Positions 47,166 to 58,480 of a DNA stretch of 64,000 bases are shown piece after piece. Position 1 is the stretch's first letter; every line of letters begins with the position of its first letter. The stretch comes from Tetrastigma voinierianum (lineage: Eukaryota; Streptophyta; Magnoliopsida; Vitales; Vitaceae), in the NCBI GenBank assembly GCA_016808115.1, contig JAEQBH010002856.1, forward strand, positions 1-64,000, in the 5' to 3' direction. The notes under the pieces are model-generated. The model ran no database searches. It saw nothing but the letters and a program-made list of their open reading frames with translations, and was not told the DNA's origin. A program made the position numbers and the translations under genes.

Positions 47166-48425
47166 TTCTGAAATGGTTAAATCTTGGATTTTATATATGC
47201 TATATCAGGATAGTTCTTAGTTCTTGGGTAAGCCCGATGCATGTAGTTCCCGAAGGTGGATTATTATGATAAAAAAATGAAAAGAATAAAATGGTTCTCA
47301 AAATGTGACGGGATGGAGGTGTGTATTGACAACGAAAAAATTGAATCTTGCAACCCCGGAAAGGATCATTTTCCCTTGCCCTTCGTGATCATATGCTGGA
47401 TAGGTTAATTTGGGACACCCTCATTTTGTTTTCTTGATGATGGATACTCTGGATATATTCAAATTCTTCTATTGCACTGAATCGGGGAGAAAACCACTTT
47501 TACATGCCCATTTGGTACTTTTGCTTTTAGGAGAATGCCATTTTGGTTTATGCTAATGCTCTGAAGCGGTACCTTCAGATGCATGATGTCTATATTTTAC
47601 GATATAGCGGAAGAAGTTATGGAGATCTTCATGGATGATTTCCCCGATTAATATGGATCCGATTTGAGCGGTGCACATAACTTGGGGATAGTTCTTCAAA
47701 GGTGCAAAGACAATAATCTAGCTCTGAATTGGGAAAAATGCCATTTTATGGTTATAGAAGGCATTGTCTTGGAGCACATGATTTTTGCAGCAGGGCTTGA
47801 GGAAGACCAAGCAAAAGTTTCAATTATAAGAAATCTAATGCCACCCACTACAGTCAAGGGAATTGGAAGTTTCTTAGGACATGCTGGTTTTTATAGAAGA
47901 TTTATCAGGGATTTTTCAAAAATTGCTAGACCACTATGCAGATTGCTGGAAAAATATACTAAGTTCTATTTTGATGAATCCTGCCATAATGCATTTAATC
48001 AAATCGAGACTAGTTGAAGGTCCCATCATGGCAAAACAGTTAGACAGGAAATTTGAAATAATGTGGTGCTAGTGATTTTGCAATGGGAGGCGTATTGAGA
48101 CGAAAGAGGAAAAAGTGTTCAAGGCCATCTACTATGCTAGCAAAACCTTTAATGAAGCTCAAGAAAATTACTCTACTACTGAAAGGAGATGCTAGCAATA
48201 GTATTTGCATGTGAAAAATTTAGGCCATATATTTTGGGATCTCATGTTGTTATACACCTTTGATCATGCGACGATTAAATTAATACAATGGCAGAAAAGA
48301 AGCAAAGCTTAGGCGATCGAGTGGGTACACTATTATTGCGAATTTGATTTAGAAATAAAAAGACAAGAAGGGTTGTGACAATGTGATGGCGATCATTGTC
48401 AAGAGTAGAAACCCACTTTGTACAA
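47166..48425 (+). pseudogene. Element D RT and RNase H, decayed
   Basis: Begins in the block equivalent to WLNADFIYAI of element B (13235), then SSWVSPMHVVP (about 47221). Later pieces: LALNWEKCHFMVIEGIVLEH (47721-47780), MPPTTVKGIGSFLGHAGFYR (about 47838-47898), RFIRDFSKIARPLCRLLEK (47898-47954), and an RNase H part with ASDFAMGG (48071), a YYASKTFNEAQENY segment (about 48130) and a HTFDHATIK-like block. The catalytic region near 47610-47640 reads EEVMEIFMDDFPD across frames, so an FMDD motif is still visible. Frameshifted throughout. Confidence 0.82.
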
Positions 48426-49455
48426 GAGGAAGGAAGAGAAATAGCGAAGAATTTTCCGGATAAGGCGGTTATTCCGAGTTGTCCTCCAATCCTGCAGTAT
48501 GCGTGTCGTGAACTTCTTAGCTTGTGGAGTGCCACGAGTCGACTATAGCAGAAGAAAGAAGCTAGGGTAGCGGCATGTACTACATGCAGGATGACCATTG
48601 TGTTTAAAAGGAGTTTGATAAGTTATAAGGAGATGTGTACGAAGGAGGAAAGCAAGCGATATTTTTCACCAAGGAGTAATGGCTGCATCACCATATGGAG
48701 GACATTTTGCGAGAAGATAAAGCTATTTACTGAATTCTCCGGTCAAGGTTGACTTGCCTACTATTTTGAAGGACTGTTTTGAATGGGTGAAGTTATGTGA
48801 TCAATGCCAAAGAATGGGAAATACCAACAAAAGGCATGAGATGCCTGTATGCGTGAGTGCGGTTGTTGTTTGATATATGGGGAATGGATTTATGGGGCCT
48901 TTTCGGGTTTCATTTGGAAATATATACATACTCCTATATTTATGGATTATGTATCAAAATGGGTTGAGGCAGCTTGTCCAAAGAATGATGCCAATAAAGT
49001 TATTAAAGATTTTTATAAATATTCTCGGCAGATTTGGGACACCCGTAAGCATAATTAGTGATGGAGGAGCCATTTTACCAAATAAGGTGTTGACAAACTC
49101 ACTTAGGCAGAGATATGGTATCAAACATATTATGAGCTTGGCTTATCATCCTCAAACAAATGGGCAAAACTGAAATTTTAACAAAATAAAGAAAATTTTG
49201 GAAAAAATGATTATAGCATAGAGATTGGTCGTTGAAGCTTGATGATGCACTCTTGGGCATCTGGGGTACGCTAAAACTCCCATTAGAATGTCCCTATCTG
49301 AGCTTGTCTTTGGAAAACCTTGTCACCTACCTCTTGAGCTAGAATATAAAGCTATGTGGGCCATCAAGAAGCTTAATTTTGACTTTAAAGCTGCTAAGGA
49401 AGATAGGCTACTCCAGTTAAATGAATTGGAAGAGTTGAAGAATGAAGTCTATAAC
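48426..49455 (+). pseudogene. Element D integrase, decayed and truncated
   Basis: Fragments in order: a CDQCQRMGN segment (about 48800), GNGFMGPFRVSFGNIYILLY (48880-48939), MDYVSKWVEAACPKNDA in the neighbouring frame (48940), FGTPVSIISDGG (about 49038), AYHPQTNGQ (49141) and the C-terminal ELVFGKPCHLPLELEYKAMW (49300-49359) with NELEELKNEVYN. Two acidic core positions (the D in the GMDFMGP-type block is lost to G; the D of ISDGG is kept) show it is not active. It ends abruptly at about 49455 in Tekay-like sequence; the rest of D and its 3' LTR are absent. Confidence 0.82.
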
Positions 49456-49980
49456 TCAAACTGTCCCACAGTCTCAATCATTTGCCACTCCTGGGAAGCT
49501 ACAACTGCCAATATCCCTCGTGACTTCTAGTTAAGTGCATTAGCCACAACATTTGCCTTACTGGGATGGTAATGCAAAGTGAAATCATAATCCTCTAAGT
49601 ACTTCATCCACATATTTCATTGAGTCCCCCTTTGGTGAAAATATACATCGAGACTCTTGTGAGAATTAGAAACACCTCGGCTGCTCGGTATATAGATAGT
49701 GGCGCCAAATATTTAAGGCAAAGACAATAGCTACCAATTCCATACATGTGTGGAGTTAATTCTATTCATGATTCTTTGTATGTAGAACCATAAGCCCTGA
49801 CCCTCACGGATTTTGCATCAAACGCCTCCCCAATCCATCCCTTGAGGCATCCTGTACAGGTAATACCTCTGTCCCCTTTTCGAGACTAGTAAATTAGGAG
49901 TTGTAGCCTAGAATGCCTTCTCGCACAGGTCATCCCACTCAAAATTGACCTCCTTCTGGTCAACCTTGTCATAGGCGCTG
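49456..49980 (-). pseudogene. Tekay-like RNase H to integrase-linker fragment
   Basis: Minus-strand reading gives KYLEDYDFTLHYHPSKANVV (about 49600-49541), then ANALN and GILAVVASQEWQMIETVGQF, the RNase H end and following spacer of Tekay/Del pol. Upstream parts match positions 1-215. It is continuous with the RT at 51465-52265 but for the solo LTR. It is the downstream half of a minus-strand element whose 3' LTR is at 34080-34932; element D (inserted at 35082) and a deletion separate them. Confidence 0.78.
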
Positions 49981-50297
49981 CTAATTGATTAGTGCCCAAA
50001 AAGTGCTATTTTAAGCCCTATTCAAGATAGGTTTTGAGTGCTTTTTGCGCACTAATCATATGGGTGAGAGCCAATTGACATGTGCGGGGTCCACTTAGTA
50101 CCGATCCCATTTCGGGTTTGTTTTGGTAATTTTGCGAGGTCTTTGCGAGCCTCGACCAATAATTTCAAGTTTGATGTCGAGTTGGTGCTAAATGCGATGA
50201 TTCACGATTGATATCATCACCCAAAAATGAAGAAATGTGAGTGGAATTGAGTGAAAAGAGATGCGTGGCAAGCGGGAGCGACGAGAGGAAAACTAGG

Positions 50298-50475
50298 AAT
50301 TTCGCTATGCATTGCGAAAATTTCGCAATCATAGCGAAAATTTCACAATCGAAAATTATTGTGCATAGCGAAAATTTTGAATTTTCTCTATGCCTTATAA
50401 TTTCGCTATGCTAGCGAAAATTTTGCTAAGCAGCGAAATTTTGCTAGCTTAGCAAAATTTTCGCTATGCTAATGA
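50298..50475. repeat. GCGAAA/TTTCGC palindrome array in A LTR U3
   Basis: At least ten half-sites AGCGAAA or TTTCGCT in 180 bases, many paired as inverted repeats around AGCGAAATTTCGCT or ATTTCGCTATG. The array ends about 135 bases upstream of the TATA box. Confidence 0.85.
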
Positions 50476-50611
50476 AATTCCTATTATAAAGGAAATCCTA
50501 TCCTGTGTTTTGATGTTTTTTTGATTCCAAGCGACCACGTTTTGATCAGGTATTTGTCCCTATTGTAATTTCATATTTTAGGCATTTTGCCATTTCACAC
50601 ATTTGGGTTGG

Positions 50612-50620
50612 CTATATAAG
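50612..50620 (+). promoter_or_regulatory. TATA box of the solo A LTR
   Basis: CTATATAAG followed by CCACCTTATAACTGTAACCC; conserved with 32112 and 62173. Confidence 0.65.
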
Positions 50621-51464
50621 CCACCTTATAACTGTAACCCCTAACTTTTCATTTTTAACAAAAACATGACTTTTGTTTTTAGGACCTATTTGCTTTCTTC
50701 TCTACCATCTTTCTCTCGTTTTCACGTTTTGCCCAGACACACCCACTTGGGGTTGACAGCTCAAGGGATGCTTGTAAGCCTCAAAACCTTGAAGAGGAGG
50801 TTGCTAGCTAGTTGTTGGTGGTTTGGCGGTGTCCTCATGCTTTTTAATGATCTGAATTATTGCATTTATGGTTCCCAGGCTTTCCAAACTAGGGTTTAAT
50901 GCCATTTAATGTCTTTCCTTTGGTCGATACTTACCGCCTTTGAGATTCAGTGCATTCTTAATGGTAGATGCACTGATATCAACTAGATGTCATTTATGAG
51001 CCATTGGAAATGAGGTTAAATGCTAGGGTTTCTGTGTGGGACATTAGCTTAGTATTTGATTGAGACTCAAATAGGAGTGGTTATAGGGTTAGGTTTCATT
51101 TAAGTAAAGATCAGGTTCTGGCTTTGACTATATGTCATTTGCCCATCTGAGAAATAACTTAAGCACACCTTAATAACCCTATTTTATCAAGCTAGTGAGC
51201 CTTGAGTTATTCACACTCTCAGTTTAAGCTATTTCGGTTATCCCGATGAGCAAACCCAGCTCCACAATTTTTAAGCCAAATCCAAAATCGAAACAAAAAT
51301 CTCACCATTTTTAAACATAATACGAATCATTAGGTAGGATGAAAACCCATCTCGTGTTCGACCTAGTCCGCTATACTGCAGTAGCTTGACTACGGCAGTA
51401 GGAGGAGTATAGGAAACAAATATTGTTGATTCCGGATCACCCTACCGTGGCACGAATCACTAAT

Positions 51465-52265
51465 CGGGAGAAATCCTTAATGAATCTCCTGTAATACTCT
51501 GCTATTCCTAAGAAACCGCGTATCTCGAATATCGACTTCGATCTGTCCTAACTCATAACAGCCTCAACCATTCCCGAGTCCACTGAGACACCCAAAGCTG
51601 ATACCACATGACCCAAGAATATCACCTTAATAAGCCAAAATTCACTTTTGCTAAACTTGGCATAAAACTGATAGTCTCTCAGGGTCTGGAGAACGACCTT
51701 CAAATGATCCTCATGCTCCTTCTTAGACATGGAGTAGGTCAAGATGTCGTCAACAAAGACCACAACAAACTGATCTAAATAGGTTGGAATACCATATATA
51801 TGAGATCCATGAATGCCGCTGGTGCATTCGTCAACCTGAAAAGCATCACTGTGAACTCAAAATGCCTATACCGTGTCCTAAACATTGTCTTAGGGATATC
51901 TGCCTCCCTAACTCTCAACTGATGATAACCAGTGCGGAGATCTATCTTTGAGTAGACTCGAGCCCCTCTCAACTGATCGAACAAATATTCAAGCCTTGGT
52001 AAAGGATACCGATTCTTGATTGTAACCCTGTTCAACTATTGATAGTCAATGCATAGTTGAAGGGTCTTATCCTTCTTCTTAGAAAATAACACCGGAGCAC
52101 CCTAGGGTGAAGTGCTCGGTCTAATAAAATCCCTGTCCAACAAGTCTTGCATTTGGACCTTAAGCTCCTGCAATTCAGAAGGTGTTTGCCTTTTTCTATA
52201 TAGACTAAACCTCTCGATTTAACACCTCTACAAAGAGTCTTACAACTCACGTAGCCATTATCCAA
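51465..52265 (-). pseudogene. Tekay-like reverse transcriptase, decayed
   Basis: The minus frame 52035-51775 reads MNRVTIKNRYPLPRLEYLFD, then YSKIDLRTGYHQLRVREADI and a FRLTNAPAAFMDLI segment; the next frame (51763) starts MVFVDDILTYSMSKKEHEDH and continues FLGHVVSALGVSVDSG. The FVDD catalytic motif is intact, but a stop after the FQP block (near 51775) and a frameshift interrupt it. These are finger and palm motifs of chromovirus Ty3/gypsy RT. Upstream sequence to 52265 is the worn amino end. Continuous with 49456-49980 apart from the solo LTR. Confidence 0.85.
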
Positions 52266-52300
52266 ATTGGATGCAAAGTTTCTTTAAAGTAAATAAAACT

Positions 52301-53004
52301 TGTTTAATGTTCTTGAATTATGAATGGGTTTAGTCTATGACACTGCAAGTGCACAGGTCATACAAGTAGGTAAAAAATGGATGTAAGTCCAGATATCATT
52401 CCCACAAAGATTGACTTAGATTCTCAAAACCAACTACCATGACTAATCAAGATTATAGTATCTGAACCTCAATGATAAAGTTTATCAACTATAAATTAAA
52501 GGGTAATTGTCTTAAAGATAACATAGAGAACTTAGGACATTAAAATAAGCTAATGAACTCATATACACTATAATTAGTTGGATTGAATCAGTTCTCTGTA
52601 AAATGACGCTAATAAGGGAAATCTTAATGAAGCAGTCAATTCTTGCATTATCTCAATTTAAAACTCTAAATTTATGGATATGGATTTCTCAAAGATGCCT
52701 GATATTGCAAGTTTGATTTCTCCTTTTGTTCACCAATTAAATATCCCTATTTCTCTCGAAGACCAGGATTTAACCAGCTACCTGTATTCAACATATTCTT
52801 TACAAGATTTGGGTATTTTTCTTTCTCAATACTTCATACCCATTTCTTGAGATTACAGATTTCTTACTTCCCGAGTGAGGGATATTGCAAGATCTCCATA
52901 ACCTGATTGATGACTCAGCCCTAAAGTCTAAAGAATCTTTATATTCCCTTGATTAGATCACAACGCGGTGTCAAGAGTTATCCAACAGATTAAGGTGAAA
53001 TCTC
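52301..53004 (-). repeat. X-family LTR, copy 4, 3' part
   Basis: Begins at a AAAACT/TGTTTAATG edge like those at 1559 and 7541. Shares CTGCAAGTGCACAGGTCAT (52342) and ATCATTCCCACAAAG (52397) with the other copies. Interrupted at 53005 by element E, with the TSD copy ATCTC at 53000-53004. Continues at 62754. No PBS is visible to its left; Tekay sequence adjoins. Confidence 0.75.
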
Positions 53005-54413
53005 TGATCGTGCCACAATAGGGTGATCCGGAATCAACAATATTTGTATCCTAAATTTCCTCCTTCTGCCGTGGTCAAACTCTTCGCGGTATAGATTCAG
53101 GGTCGAACACAGGGATGGTTTTCATCTTACAAATGACTCGTATCATGATTCAAAATGGTGAGGCTTTCATTTGGATTTTCAGATTTGCATTAAAAAGTGT
53201 GGTTGGTGGTGTCACTAAGCTAAGTGAAGCAGTTTAAAATAAGATGTAAGAAAAAGAAACACCTTGAAGTTTTGGGTCACTAGTTTGATATGATGGGGTT
53301 GTAGAGGTGTCCTCGGGTTATTTCCTCGCATTAAGAGTAATATAGTCATTTCCAAACCGGATCTTTGTTTTAACTTTAAAAACCAACCCTTAGTAAGCCT
53401 TCCTATTTGAACCAAAGCATTTAATGTTTCGTGATTGAAAATACAGCATTTAACCTACTTTCAGTGGCTCGTAAATGACATCTAATGAATGTCGGTGTAT
53501 CTACCATTAGAGCTACACTGAACCCTAAAGAAGCATACCAAGTATTGTGAAAATACATTAAATAGCATTTTAACCTAGTTTGGAAAGTTTGAAACACAAA
53601 TATGCGTACACCTTCATGAAAATAGGAACACCGCAAGCCAACATCCAACCTATGGCCTCCTCTTCAAGGTTTTGAGGACTTAGCCAAACATCTTTGAGTT
53701 GTCATCCTCAAAGGGTGTGTTTCCAGCAACCTAGAAAAATGAGAGAAAGATGAGAGAGAGAAAGAAAGAAAATGGGAACCAAAACGAGTTGTGTGAAAGA
53801 TTTGCGTGAAATTAATAGTTAGGTTCCAAAATGTTCATAACATAAACATATAGCCTCCCAAACATGTGAAAGTACCAACCTAACCTAAATAATGTATGGT
53901 TACATTGAGAGGCGAAAGGAATTAATAGAGCCGAAGTCGTTTGGATCACAAAACGGGAACAAGATTTTGGTATGCCTGGTGAATTTTGCTGTGATGGCGA
54001 AATTTGCTATCATAGCGAAAATTCCTCACTCGCGAAAATTCGCTATATTGTAAATTTACCGCTATCATTGCGAAAATTCCGGCTATCACCATAAAGCGAA
54101 ATTTCAAGCCCGCAAATCAACATCATCGACCTCCATTTTGCATTTCTCGTCTTCCGACGATGTTTTATGCCGTCGGGCTTGATCAAATCGTTAAAAATTC
54201 ATACGAACTTAGCATAAATTAACCTGATTATGATGCCAAGCGATGACAGTGGTGGAAACTACGAGAAACTACCGACTACCAAAAAACCCACCGAGAACAA
54301 AGTGATAATACTAATGGACTTGCATTGTCAATTGGCTTAAATAATATGATTAGTGCGTAGCACTCAAAACCTATCTTAAATAGGACTCAAATAGAACTTT
54401 GGAGTGCTAATCA
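53005..54413 (-). repeat. 3' LTR of element E
   Basis: Minus-strand start TGATTAGCACTCCAAAGTTC at 54413 and end TTGTGGCACGATCA at 53005. Palindrome-type units at 53990-54105. Differs from the 5' LTR by many substitutions and small indels. Confidence 0.9.
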
Positions 54414-55860
54414 CACCAACAACCAAATTACTAGTCCTTATTAATGCTAAAAATAAAAGGGTATGCAGTCTATGCTTTTGCAAAAGAGTATTCTATTCAA
54501 AAAGTGTGTGTCTAGTGAGGCTTTACCTTCGATTATGAAAAATTTAGAATGCATTACAAAAACCATCATGAGAGAACAAATTGCCATATAGGAATAAGTT
54601 TAGGAAAAAATCAATTCCAGGAAGTCCTTTGAACTTCCACCAAAATCTAAGTGTTTAAGGTAACCGAGTTTGAGACAATAGGATTTGCTAAGCTATTCCT
54701 TTGGCAAAAGCTCTTTGCGGGACCTTAAATTGATGACCAACCTAAATAGATTCAGTTACACTCTTATTTCTTACTTCGATTGTATTGTAGGGTGCAATGC
54801 TGAAAACTCGACTTCACCAAAGTCCGTGTAACGGGGGTCCACCGATGACTCCCAACCAATCAAGGTTTAGGGCATCAAGTCAAAAGGATCTGCCGACCAC
54901 TAACTCTTCAGGCTTTACACCGGACTTTGAATGTTTTGAAAGAAATTTAGCTCCTCTGACTCTTCGACCCTACCCATCCACCCATGTAAGCGTGACATAG
55001 TCGGTGACTCCCAACGATGAGTTTAAGGGCACTGGCTTGAAAGGCTCGCCATATACCCCTCAATTTGTGTTGGGTTTCAAGGCAAAGTGTACGGCTTTGA
55101 TTCTCTTTTTCTTCTTTATTTTTATTTTTGCTTTTTCTTTTTCATTGGGAAGACTTTGTTGGTCTTCATTTGTGGAGTAACATAAACCTATTGAGTTAGT
55201 CAGCGAATCTAAGGCCCGTTTTGCAAAGTAAAAAGAGGTATACGGCTTCTCAACCTATTGATGAAAACTGATGTGCACTGTGAGTGATTAGCTGAAGGCG
55301 GATAGACAAGGTTGAATACTTTGGAATTTCAATCAATCAAAAACTTAACCATGCATGGAACTGTTCTAGTATTGTGGCAACATACAATGCTTCAATTTTT
55401 CAACTCAAGGTAAGAGCAAAAACATAAAAAGGGTTTGCAAAACGAGGAGCAACTGACAAGCCTCTATGATAACAGGACAAATTTGCTTGAGCTCTGGCTG
55501 GGCATGCGAAACAGGTAAACTAAAATCAAAAGTATGAACATTACTTTCAACACAAATTGTCTCGGCATGGGAACGAGAAAGTTAGAGATGGAGTGGTACC
55601 TCCTCAATCAGAGGCGGCAGGAGAAGGATCATCTCCAGCCTGGGCAGGCTGAGGTGTTGTTAGTGAAGTGGATGATGTTACTACAGCTACCAACACAAAG
55701 CAAAACATGCCACTCAATTGATTACCACAATTTTTTTTAACAAAATGGAAACTTAAACAAAACTAAGCAATTAAATTAGTGGCTTTTAAGACACTGCAGG
55801 AGCCACACCTAAATGTGTGGCTTATAGATCTCAGGAGGTCGGAAAATTTCCTCCTGATAT
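54414..55860 (-). other. Element E 3' untranslated region
   Basis: Between integrase and 3' LTR, without a convincing ORF. Carries the GGTTGGGAGTC blocks, a CATGGGTGGATGGGTAGGGTC block and a (GAAAA)-rich stretch (minus, 55145-55105) shared with elements C and G. A proline/serine/threonine-rich minus reading at 55700-55580 is of unknown meaning. Confidence 0.65.
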
Positions 55861-55868
55861 CTGACTGT

Positions 55869-56900
55869 TTACTTACAGCTATAGGGCTTAAATACGTCCA
55901 TTATGATCACCCTATTATCATTTGGATTGAGTAGGTCTACTGAACCATTGGGGTGTGCTTGTTGAACGATGAATGGGCCCGTCCATCGTGACTTGAGCTT
56001 TCTTAGAAATAGATGGAGTTTGGAATCATACAGGAGGACTTGGTCCCCCTTGTTGAAATTCTTGCTAGTTATCATTTGATCATGCCATTTTTTCGATATT
56101 TCTTTTGCAATCTTCGAGTTCAAGTAGGCATCATTTCGTATTTCCTCCAATTCATTGAGATCAAGGAATCTTTTGAGCCCGGCCCTACTTAAGTCCATGT
56201 TCATTTTCTTAATTGCCCACCAAGCTTTATACTCGATTTCCACTGGAAGATGACATGTCTTGCCATAGACCAACCTATAAGGGGACATTCCAAGAATCGT
56301 TTTGAAGCTGTGCAGCTAGGCCCACGGTGAATCAAACAGCGAGGGACCAATCTTTTACATTGTTCACCACCTTCATTAGAATGGTCTTAAATACCCTTTG
56401 TTAGAGCTCCTATGACCACTTGTTTGAGGATGGTGAGAATTTGGCCACTTTGTGTTTAACACCATATTTAGCCATGAGGTTTTTGAAAGGTTTGTTACAT
56501 AAATGTGAACCCCTATCGCTATGTGGCTCTTGGTACCTAGAACACAGGAAAAGATGTTAGCTTTCAAGGAATTTAAGCACCACTTTATGGTCGTTGGTTT
56601 TGCGGGTTACGCCGACCACATTTGGACATAATCTACTCCATGATATGTATGTATGACCATAAGACATAGGGAAAGGTCCCGTAGTGATGCCCCAGGCATC
56701 AAATAGCTCGACCCTTTAAAATTGGGTTCGGGGCATCATGTGGCATGGACATTTCGAGCCTTTGGCATCTATCACATACTGGCACATTTGGATTTAAGCT
56801 TCTTTAAAAAGGGAAGGCGGTAGAACTGGGCTGCGGCACCTTCATTCTTGTCTTACGAAACAAAGTAACCACCCTGAGACACTCGTAAGCGTGGCAGAAT
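55869..56900 (-). pseudogene. Element E integrase, decayed
   Basis: The minus frame 56288-55869 (139 residues) is the best-kept part: SPYRLVYGKTCHLPVEIEYK, then AWWAIKKMNMDLSRAGLKR, NELEEIRNDAYLNSKIA, KKWHDQMITSKNFNKGDQVL and a KLKSRWTGPFIVQ segment typical of the GPF/Y module in the C-terminal domain. Upstream, 56860-56350 carries the worn zinc-binding end (CDRCQR) and catalytic core, with GHHYGTFPYV and IHIMEWIMSKCG segments. The catalytic acidic residues are not all recoverable. Integrase inserts cDNA into host DNA. The family block matches B (15301) and D (49300). Confidence 0.87.
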
Positions 56901-57294
56901 TCCTTATTGTTCTTCTTAGGCACACTTCCTAATTATCTGATCTGCACAGTGTTTAAACAAGAAGGAGCTCTTCCAAATAGCCAAGGAATGGATCTTATGA
57001 GAAATACTTCCTATCCTGATTCTTTCAATCGGATGATTTCTTTGTTGCGAGAAATTGGCAATGTGAGCATACCGGGAGCTTTCTCAAAGCGCATTAAGAT
57101 TCTTGAAAATTAATCATTGATGGGCGGCTACTGAGTGTCATGGGCTATTGTTAATCTAGAAGATGGTCTGCCGTCCCATTACTCTACCCGCTTTTTTGTC
57201 GCTTAATTTGCAGTTAAGTTCTTGAAGTAAGAAGACCCTTCGGATAAGTCTTACATTGTCTTTTCTTGGTAGGAGGTATTTCAAGCGGAATGAT
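56901..57294 (-). other. Worn RNase H to integrase spacer of element E
   Basis: No clear domain. The RNase H frame ends at a stop after IYLERSFL (57295), so the remaining RNase H and the integrase N-terminus are scrambled here. Small plus-strand ORF at 56907 is incidental. Confidence 0.45.
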
Positions 57295-58480
57295 CTATAA
57301 AAATGACCTCTCCAGATAAATCAGTATCTTTCGAAATTTGTCTAAGGCGTAAACTACTGCCAACAATTCTTTCTCTGTAGTAGTATAGTTCCTGTGTGCT
57401 TCATTCAAGGTTTTGCTTGCATAATAGACTACATGAGGTTTTCCATTTTCTATTTGGCTAAGAATTTCTTCAATAGCAAGATCACTTGCATCACACATCA
57501 CCTCAAAAGGCAACTGCCAATTGGGTGCTCGTACTATTGGTGCAGTGGTCAAATGGGACTTCAGCTCTTCAAAGCTCTCCTGACAGTCTTTTTCCCAAAC
57601 AAATTTAGCATCTTTCTCTAGCAGCTTATAAAGGGGCTTAGCAATCTTCGAAAAATCCTTGATGAATCTCCTGTAAAAGCCTGCATGGCCAAGGAATTGC
57701 CTAACTGTTTTTACATTTGTTGGAGACGGCAGTTTGGAAATAAGTTCAATTTTTGCCTTGTCAACTTCTATTCCCCTGCTGGAAATAACATGCCCCAGTA
57801 CAATCCCTTGGTTCACCATAAAATGGCATTTCTCCCAGTTAAGCACCAGATTCTTTTCAATGCACCTCTGCAGGATAGCTTCAAGATTAGTCAGACATTC
57901 TTCAAAATCACCTCCGTATACAGTGATGTCATCCATGTATACTTCCATTATGCGCTCCACCATATCGCTGAACATACTAAGCATACATCTCTGGAAGGTA
58001 GTAGGAGCGTTACAAAGACCAAAAGGCATCCTTCAGCTAAGTTCCAAATGGACAAGTAAAGGTGGTCTTTTCTTGACTTCCGTGCAATCTCTATTTGAAA
58101 GTACCCCATCACCCATCCAAAAGAAATATAATGGGTGTCCGTAAACTCTCTCAAGAAGTCGATCAATGAAGTATAAAGAGGAAGTGATATTTTCTGTTAT
58201 CGCCGAGCCTCCCAGATCTATGCATACCCTCCAACCGGCAGTAAGCTCCGTAGACAATCTCTCGCCTCTTTTCATTTTTACAATAATGTCTCACTGGCAC
58301 CACACTCAGTGGTGGGCTTACCCAAGTGCTATTAGATATGGGGTAAATGATACCGACCTGTAGCAACTTCAGGACTTCAATGCGAACTACCTCCTGCATG
58401 TGAGGATTCAACCTCCTCTGTGGCTGCCTAACAACTTTAGATTCTTATTCTAAATAAATGTGGTGGGTGCATTGCCTAAT
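57295..58480 (-). pseudogene. Element E RT and RNase H
   Basis: The 244-residue minus frame 58029-57295 is the longest in the window. It starts MPFGLCNAPTTFQRCMLSMF, has the catalytic block EVYMDDITVYGGDFEE (YMDD near residue 31), LNWEKCHFMVNQGIVLGHVI, FLGHAGFYRRFIKDFSKIAK and LYKLLEKDAKF, then RNase H with VMCDASDLAI (first catalytic Asp), VVYYASKTLNEA and TTEKELLAVVYALDKF (catalytic Glu). The amino part of RT (58480-58030) is frameshifted: NPHMQEVVRIEVLKLLQVGI, then STWVSP. RNase H is cut short by a stop. Plus-strand frames of 124 and 136 residues here are antisense shadows. Confidence 0.93.

Larger units (their letters stand above)
49981..51464 (+). mobile_element. Solo A-family LTR with 5-bp TSD in Tekay pol
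   Basis: LTR 49986-51459 (1474 bp) starts TGATTAGTGCCCAAAAAGTG and ends GGCACGAATCA, flanked by identical CTAAT at 49981-49985 and 51460-51464. The paralogous empty site is at 211-240 in this window (GGCGCTGCTATTCGGGA), with no insertion. A solo LTR arises by recombination between the two LTRs of a full element. Contains a palindrome array (50298-50475) and CTATATAAG (50612-50620). The small ORF at 50666-50899 is within R/U5 and looks incidental. Confidence 0.93.

Noticed and set aside
50298..50475. E2F site array
   Set aside because: The units are TTTCGC, lacking the two S bases of TTTSSCGC, so they only partly resemble E2F sites.
57685..58144. Overlapping plus-strand ORFs of 124 and 136 residues
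   Set aside because: They are the reverse strand of element E RT, which has the YMDD motif and many family blocks on the minus strand.
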